25,197 nt of DNA from CAZMGG01 sp964565715 (GTDB lineage: Bacteria; Planctomycetota; UBA1135; UBA2386), in NCBI GenBank assembly GCA_964565715.1, contig CAZMGG010000083.1, forward strand, positions 1-25,197, given 5' to 3'. The notes under the pieces are model-generated. The model did not search any database, had not been told where the DNA came from, and saw only the letters and a list, made by a program, of their open reading frames with translations. How positions within the stretch are numbered: the stretch's first letter is position 1; each line of letters begins with the position of its first letter. The translations under genes and the position numbers were made by a program. This document shows positions 22,303-25,197 of this stretch, one piece after another.

Positions 22303-22946
22303 TACGCGTCGGTCCAGGTGCCGATCACGCGGTGCGCCACGTAGGCGGCGAACCTGGTCGGCGCCAGCATGTTCATCTCCCAGGTGTGCAGGCTGCCGTC
22401 GCTGGCCTGGAAGTGCTTGTGGTAGTGCCGCAGGTCGCTGATCGTGCTCTGGTCGTTGCAGTCGTAGATCGCGTCCACCGCCCACACCGTGCTGCCCGAG
22501 TGCACCGAGATGAGCTGCGTGCGCACGCCTAGGTGCGGCGGCTGATAGGCGCGCCAGTCGGTGATGACGCCGGTGATGACGCCGTCCAGGTTGTAGCGCC
22601 GGCACAGCCGCACCACCGCGTCGGTGCTCAGCCGGCCCTCGATCAGCGTCTGCCGCACCATCGCCGCCTCCTGCGCCTCGATCGGCAGCGGCACGATCTC
22701 GAACCGCCGCAGCTTGGCCAGCTCGGCGACGAACGGCGTCCGCAGCCGTTCCTGGTCGCCGACCACGCCGGGACCCAGCGTGAACGGCAGCACCATCACC
22801 CGCCGCACGTTGCTCAGGTCGCGCTGGTCGGCCAGATAGTGGTTGATCGGCTTCTTGGTCGGCGGGCGCTCGAACGGGCTGCACGCCGGCAGGGCGAGCC
22901 CGGCCAGCAGCGCCAGCAGTCCGGCGTGCCGCAGCCCGGGCCTCAT
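22302..22946 (-). CDS. CsgG/LpoB/FlgT-like lipoprotein in the fliA operon
   Basis: A 214-aa lipoprotein with signal GLLALLAGLALPAC; the lipobox cysteine is about residue 22. The mature part has the alternating alpha/beta pattern of the CsgG/LpoB/DUF799 group: RRVMVLPFTLGPGV, LAKLRRFEIVPLP, a helix with 'A..l.r.y..dgvi.G' (RLCRRYNLDGVITGVITDW), and RTQLISVHSGSTVWAVDAIY. Members of this fold include secretion-pore lipoproteins, penicillin-binding protein activators and the flagellar FlgT. It overlaps the preceding coiled-coil lipoprotein gene by 4 bases (ATGA) and is the last gene of the fliA operon, so a flagellar outer-membrane role is plausible but inferred. Confidence 0.75.
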   Translation of the reverse strand: MRPGLRHAGLLALLAGLALPACSPFERPPTKKPINHYLADQRDLSNVRRVMVLPFTLGPGVVGDQERLRTPFVAELAKLRRFEIVPLPIEAQEAAMVRQTLIEGRLSTDAVVRLCRRYNLDGVITGVITDWRAYQPPHLGVRTQLISVHSGSTVWAVDAIYDCNDQSTISDLRHYHKHFQASDGSLHTWEMNMLAPTRFAAYVAHRVIGTWTDA

Positions 22947-23488
22947 CGGCCCCCCGGCGCCGCCGAGGCGTCGGCGGGCGTCGCCGGCGCCGGCCCGGCC
23001 TCCTCCATGCTCCGCTGCAGTTCGGCGATCTTGGCCAGCAGCGCCGTCTGCTCCAGCTTGGCCTTCTCGATGCTCAGGCTCAGGATCCGCGCCTCCAGCT
23101 CGCGCCGCTTCTGCCGCAGCATCTCCGACTCGGCCTCGGCCTGCAGCCGCATGGCCTTCTCCTTCGCCAGCGCGTCGCTCTCGGCGCCGAGCTGGGCCTT
23201 GAGCGTCTTCTCCTCACCCAGCATCTGGTCCATGCGCTTCTGCAGCCGCGCGTGCTCCTCCTTCAGCGCCCGGAAGTCGCTCAGCAGCAGCTCCTGCTTC
23301 GGCCCCCAGTCCATCTCGGTCACCGAGCCCGCTTCGGCCAGGCTGCCCTTGTAGCCGTCATTGGGGTCCTGCGGCTTCGGCTCGTACATCAGGTTCTCGG
23401 CGGCCTGGCAGCCGCCCAACCCGACGCCCACCAGCAGCAGCAACGTCGCCAGCACTCGCCGGCCGCAACGGGGGGATCGCGCGCTCAT
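22943..23488 (-). CDS. Coiled-coil lipoprotein in the fliA operon
   Basis: A 181-aa protein with a lipoprotein signal (LATLLLLVGVGLGGC, lipobox cysteine at about residue 27). A short linker (YEPKPQDPNDGYKG) is followed by one long coiled coil from about residue 60 to 160, rich in Leu/Glu/Lys/Arg heptads (FRALKEEHARLQKRMDQMLG, MLRQKRRELEARILSLSIEK). The end is Pro/Ala-rich. It would be anchored in a membrane and extend some 15 nm, enough to reach into the periplasm; its partner is unknown. The start ATG (23486-23488) overlaps the stop of the 72-aa gene by 4 bases, and its own stop overlaps the next lipoprotein's ATG by 4, so all three should be translationally coupled. I do not recognise a named family. 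Confidence 0.75.
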   Translation of the reverse strand: MSARSPRCGRRVLATLLLLVGVGLGGCQAAENLMYEPKPQDPNDGYKGSLAEAGSVTEMDWGPKQELLLSDFRALKEEHARLQKRMDQMLGEEKTLKAQLGAESDALAKEKAMRLQAEAESEMLRQKRRELEARILSLSIEKAKLEQTALLAKIAELQRSMEEAGPAPATPADASAAPGGR

Positions 23489-23703
23489 GGTTCGCTCCTT
23501 GGCTCCTCGTAGACGCACTCGACCAGCGTGCTGGCGCCGCAGCCGCAGCGGATCTCGAGACCGGCCACCCGGTCCCCGTCCATCAACGGCACCACGACGA
23601 TCGGGGCGCCGCCCTCGGCGGTCCCGCAATCGATCATCACGGGCTGCGGGATCCGCCGCACGGCGGTCCGCTGGATGACATGCTTGCCGGCCGAACTGGT
23701 CAT
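23485..23703 (-). CDS. Small CxC-containing protein of unknown function
   Basis: A 72-aa soluble protein without a signal peptide. Most of it looks like a small beta sheet: PQPVMIDCG, APIVVVPLMDGDRVAGLEIR, CGCGASTLVECVYEE. It has four cysteines, including a CGC pair, a pattern that could bind zinc or form a disulfide. A GAGAGGA ribosome site is close to the ATG (23703). It lies 22 bases after the 82-aa gene and overlaps the coiled-coil lipoprotein gene by 4 bases. I do not recognise it; constant linkage to fliA would be the main clue to its job. Confidence 0.65.
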   Translation of the reverse strand: MTSSAGKHVIQRTAVRRIPQPVMIDCGTAEGGAPIVVVPLMDGDRVAGLEIRCGCGASTLVECVYEEPRSEP

Positions 23704-23725
23704 GGTCCTCTCGGGACCGCCCGCC

Positions 23726-23974
23726 TCACGCCAGCAGATCGACGTGCAGGGAGCCGTCCCGGGGATCCTTTCGGACGATCGGCCCCCGGCGCTGAAGTCC
23801 CGGCGGCATGGCCGTTCCGGCACCCTCCCGGCCGTCGGGTTCCGCCCCCTGCCGTTCCTCGGTCTCCTGCTGCAGGGCCCGCCGGAACGCGTCCCGCGCG
23901 CCCTTCCGCTGGCCGCCGTTCCGATCGGTGATGCCAGCCATCCGCAGGGGCTCGAGGCCGCCGATGCCTTCCAT
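23726..23974 (-). CDS. Small protein of unknown function after fliA
   Basis: An 82-aa charged protein with no signal peptide, membrane segment or cysteine. A helical part (GARDAFRRALQQETEERQGA) is followed by a flexible stretch and a C-terminal block RRGPIVRKDPRDGSLHVDLL ending in Ala. Its ATG (23972-23974) shares one base with the fliA stop (TGATG), a strong sign of translational coupling; a second ATG 11 codons later (MAGITDRNG) is an alternative start. I do not recognise the family. Candidates from position alone would be a FliA-modulating or flagellar assembly factor. Confidence 0.6.
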   Translation of the reverse strand: MEGIGGLEPLRMAGITDRNGGQRKGARDAFRRALQQETEERQGAEPDGREGAGTAMPPGLQRRGPIVRKDPRDGSLHVDLLA

Positions 23975-24708
23975 CACCCGGGCTCCTTCATCTTCAGCCG
24001 CAGCCGTTCCAGGGCCGCCGACAGGATCTGCGACACCCGCGACTCGGTCACGCCGAGGATCTTGCCGATCTCCTTCAGGTAGAGCTGCTCGTAGTGGTAG
24101 AGCACCACCACGTTGCGGTCGGTCTCCGGCAGCTCGCTGATCGCCTTCGCCAGCCGGTCGACGTCCTCCCGCACCAGCACCCGGTCCGCCGGGTCCTCGG
24201 TGCGCTGGCACTCCACCGTCTGGCTCAGGGCGATGCTGTCCTCCTCGGCGCCGCTGGTGTCATCCAGGCTCAGCATGCGCGAGCACTGCAGCGCTGCCAG
24301 ATCCTCCTCCAGGTCGTCGACGGTGATGCCCAGCGCCTCGGCCACCTCGTCCGGCGTCGCCGTCCGCCCCAGCCTGGCCCGCAGGTCGGCATGGGTCCGT
24401 TCCAGCTTGCGCAGCCGGTCCCGCCGGTTGCGCGGCACCGGGTCGTGCTTCCGCACCTCGTCGAGGATGGCGCCGCGGATCGCCGTGTAGGCGAACGTCT
24501 TGAAGCTCGCGCCCCGCGCCGGATCGAACGTGTTGGCGGCGTGGATCAATCCCATCACGCCCACCGAGTAGAAGTCGTCCCGGTCCAGCGTCGCCGGCAT
24601 CGTCACCGGCAGCCGCGCCACCACGTAGCGCACCAGCGGCAGGAACTGCTCCACCAGGCGGTCGCGTTCCTCCTGCGTCCGCTGCCGCGGTCCGGCGATG
24701 CCCTTCAC
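23974..24708 (-). CDS. fliA: RNA polymerase sigma-28 factor for flagellar genes
   Basis: A 244-aa FliA/WhiG-type sigma factor that directs transcription of late flagellar genes. Region 2 is at about 18-87 (LVEQFLPLVRYVVARLP, DFYSVGVMGLIHAANTFDPA, FKTFAYTAIRGAILDEVRK). Region 3 is at about 95-150, with LGRTATPDEVAEALGITVDD. Region 4 is at about 190-240 (ISELPETDRNVVVLYHYEQL, YLKEIGKILGVTESRVSQIL). The start is a GTG (24706-24708) inside the end of the upstream gene (GTGA, 4-base overlap). Length is typical. The FlgM-like protein at 18846-19151 is its expected inhibitor and the flgM promoter is of sigma-28 type. The flhF/flhG genes that often precede fliA are not seen in the window. Confidence 0.96.
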   Translation of the reverse strand: MKGIAGPRQRTQEERDRLVEQFLPLVRYVVARLPVTMPATLDRDDFYSVGVMGLIHAANTFDPARGASFKTFAYTAIRGAILDEVRKHDPVPRNRRDRLRKLERTHADLRARLGRTATPDEVAEALGITVDDLEEDLAALQCSRMLSLDDTSGAEEDSIALSQTVECQRTEDPADRVLVREDVDRLAKAISELPETDRNVVVLYHYEQLYLKEIGKILGVTESRVSQILSAALERLRLKMKEPG

Positions 24709-24989
24709 TTGCGGGCCTCCCGGGCGGCCTTCGCGGCCTTGATCGCGGCCTCGGCCTCGGCGCGGCGCCTGGCCTCGTCCCGGGCCATGGCCGCCAGCAC
24801 GACGTTCACCACCGGCGGGCTCAGCAGCCGGCCCAGGATGACGCCCGCACCCAGCGCGATGGTGCTGCGGAAGAGGGTGTCGCCGAGGTTGCAGCCGCCC
24901 GCCAGGGCGACCAGGAAGGTCACCGCAAAGGCGATGCTCGCCGCATACGCGGTCGCGATGCGCGACAGTTCGTGGCTGCCCGACTCCAT
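24705..24989 (-). CDS. Small two-helix membrane protein preceding fliA
   Basis: A 94-aa protein with two hydrophobic helices (ATAYAASIAFAVTFLVALAG at about 11-31, and TIALGAGVILGRLL through VVNVVLAAMA at about 42-67). A charged cytoplasmic-type helix ends the protein (RDEARRRAEAEAAIKAAKAA). The frame also allows a TTG start two codons upstream (24995); I prefer the ATG at 24989. Its TGA overlaps the GTG of fliA by 4 bases, so it seems to be the first gene of the fliA operon. I do not recognise a named family. Position suggests a flagellar or motility-linked membrane factor. Confidence 0.65.
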   Translation of the reverse strand: MESGSHELSRIATAYAASIAFAVTFLVALAGGCNLGDTLFRSTIALGAGVILGRLLSPPVVNVVLAAMARDEARRRAEAEAAIKAAKAAREARK

Positions 24990-25197
24990 ACCCAATGCAG
25001 GGGATGTTTCGGCGGCAGCAGGGCCTGGAGTTGAGCCGGTCGGGGGCCGGTGGGGTGCGGGTGTGGGGGAGTGTCGGAGATCGCGACAGTCGGGGTCGGG
25101 GGGTACGCGGGGGTGAAGCGCACGGCTGACGAGGCGTCGCTGGCTAGACTGAAGTTCGACGGCGCGTGGCGCTGAACGGCGCCCGCAAGTGGCGGAG
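24990..25197. other. Intergenic region upstream of the fliA operon
   Basis: About 208 bases with no credible gene. It should hold the promoter of the minus-strand fliA operon, but I find no clear sigma-54 or sigma-28 match. A small inverted repeat TGTCG-gagatcg-CGACA lies at 25072-25088. On the plus strand TAGACT (about 25144-25149) could be a -10 box for a gene beyond the window; this is weak. Confidence 0.4.

Noticed and set aside
22943..23629. Longer start for the coiled-coil lipoprotein
   Set aside because: The extension overlaps the 72-aa gene out of frame and would bury the lipoprotein signal in mid-protein; the ATG at 23488 with the 4-base overlap is much better.
25144..25149. TAGACT as a sigma-70 -10 box at the right edge
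   Set aside because: No -35 hexamer at acceptable spacing and no gene start is visible before the window ends.

Overview
The window is very GC-rich. Its main content is a flagellar basal-body, hook and filament-junction gene cluster from a diderm bacterium, since both P-ring (FlgI) and L-ring (FlgH) genes are present. The gene order, the sigma-54 control and the small companion genes make me favour Planctomycetota, but nothing here (no rRNA or universal marker gene) proves it.

Layout. 1-2200: a mobile-element neighbourhood. One REP-associated tyrosine transposase (RAYT, HUH family) sits between two 255-bp direct repeats on the left and a 194-bp three-copy tandem array on the right. The two sides share an AT-richer core in opposite orientations. 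2143-4002: etfB-etfA (electron transfer flavoprotein) on the minus strand, ending in a long hairpin. 4210-5685: a SUKH/SMI1-KNR4 protein (plus) convergent with a GNAT acetyltransferase (minus). The GNAT gene is the last gene of the flagellar operon. 4798-18537: one minus-strand operon of very tightly packed genes, read as fliK-flgD-flgE-flgF-flgG-flgA-flgH-flgI-flgJ-flgN-flgK-flgL-(90-aa unknown)-GNAT. 18538-18845: a divergent control region with a perfect sigma-54 promoter for the fliK operon, palindromic candidate activator sites, and a sigma-28 promoter for flgM. 18846-22289 (plus): flgM, then a secreted or anchored protein with repeated carboxypeptidase-regulatory-like domains and a DUF3500-like protein. 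22302-24989 (minus): a six-gene, mostly overlapping operon read as small membrane protein-fliA-82-aa unknown-72-aa unknown-coiled-coil lipoprotein-CsgG/LpoB-like lipoprotein.

How the genes work together. FlgD caps the growing hook, FlgE builds it and FliK sets its length. FlgF/FlgG form the rod. FlgA/FlgI/FlgH make the P and L rings. FlgJ is the rod cap. FlgN chaperones FlgK and FlgL, the hook-filament junction proteins. Promoter motifs fit a standard hierarchy: the hook-basal-body operon is sigma-54 dependent, while flgM is sigma-28 dependent and its product should inhibit the sigma-28 (FliA) encoded about 5 kb away. The least familiar part is the fliA operon, which translationally couples a flagellar sigma factor to two lipoproteins and three small unknown proteins. 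FlgH lacks a recognisable lipobox, so these lipoproteins may take part in outer-membrane work at the flagellum; that is a hypothesis.

Long antisense ORFs throughout the flagellar region are GC-rich shadow frames and are not annotated.
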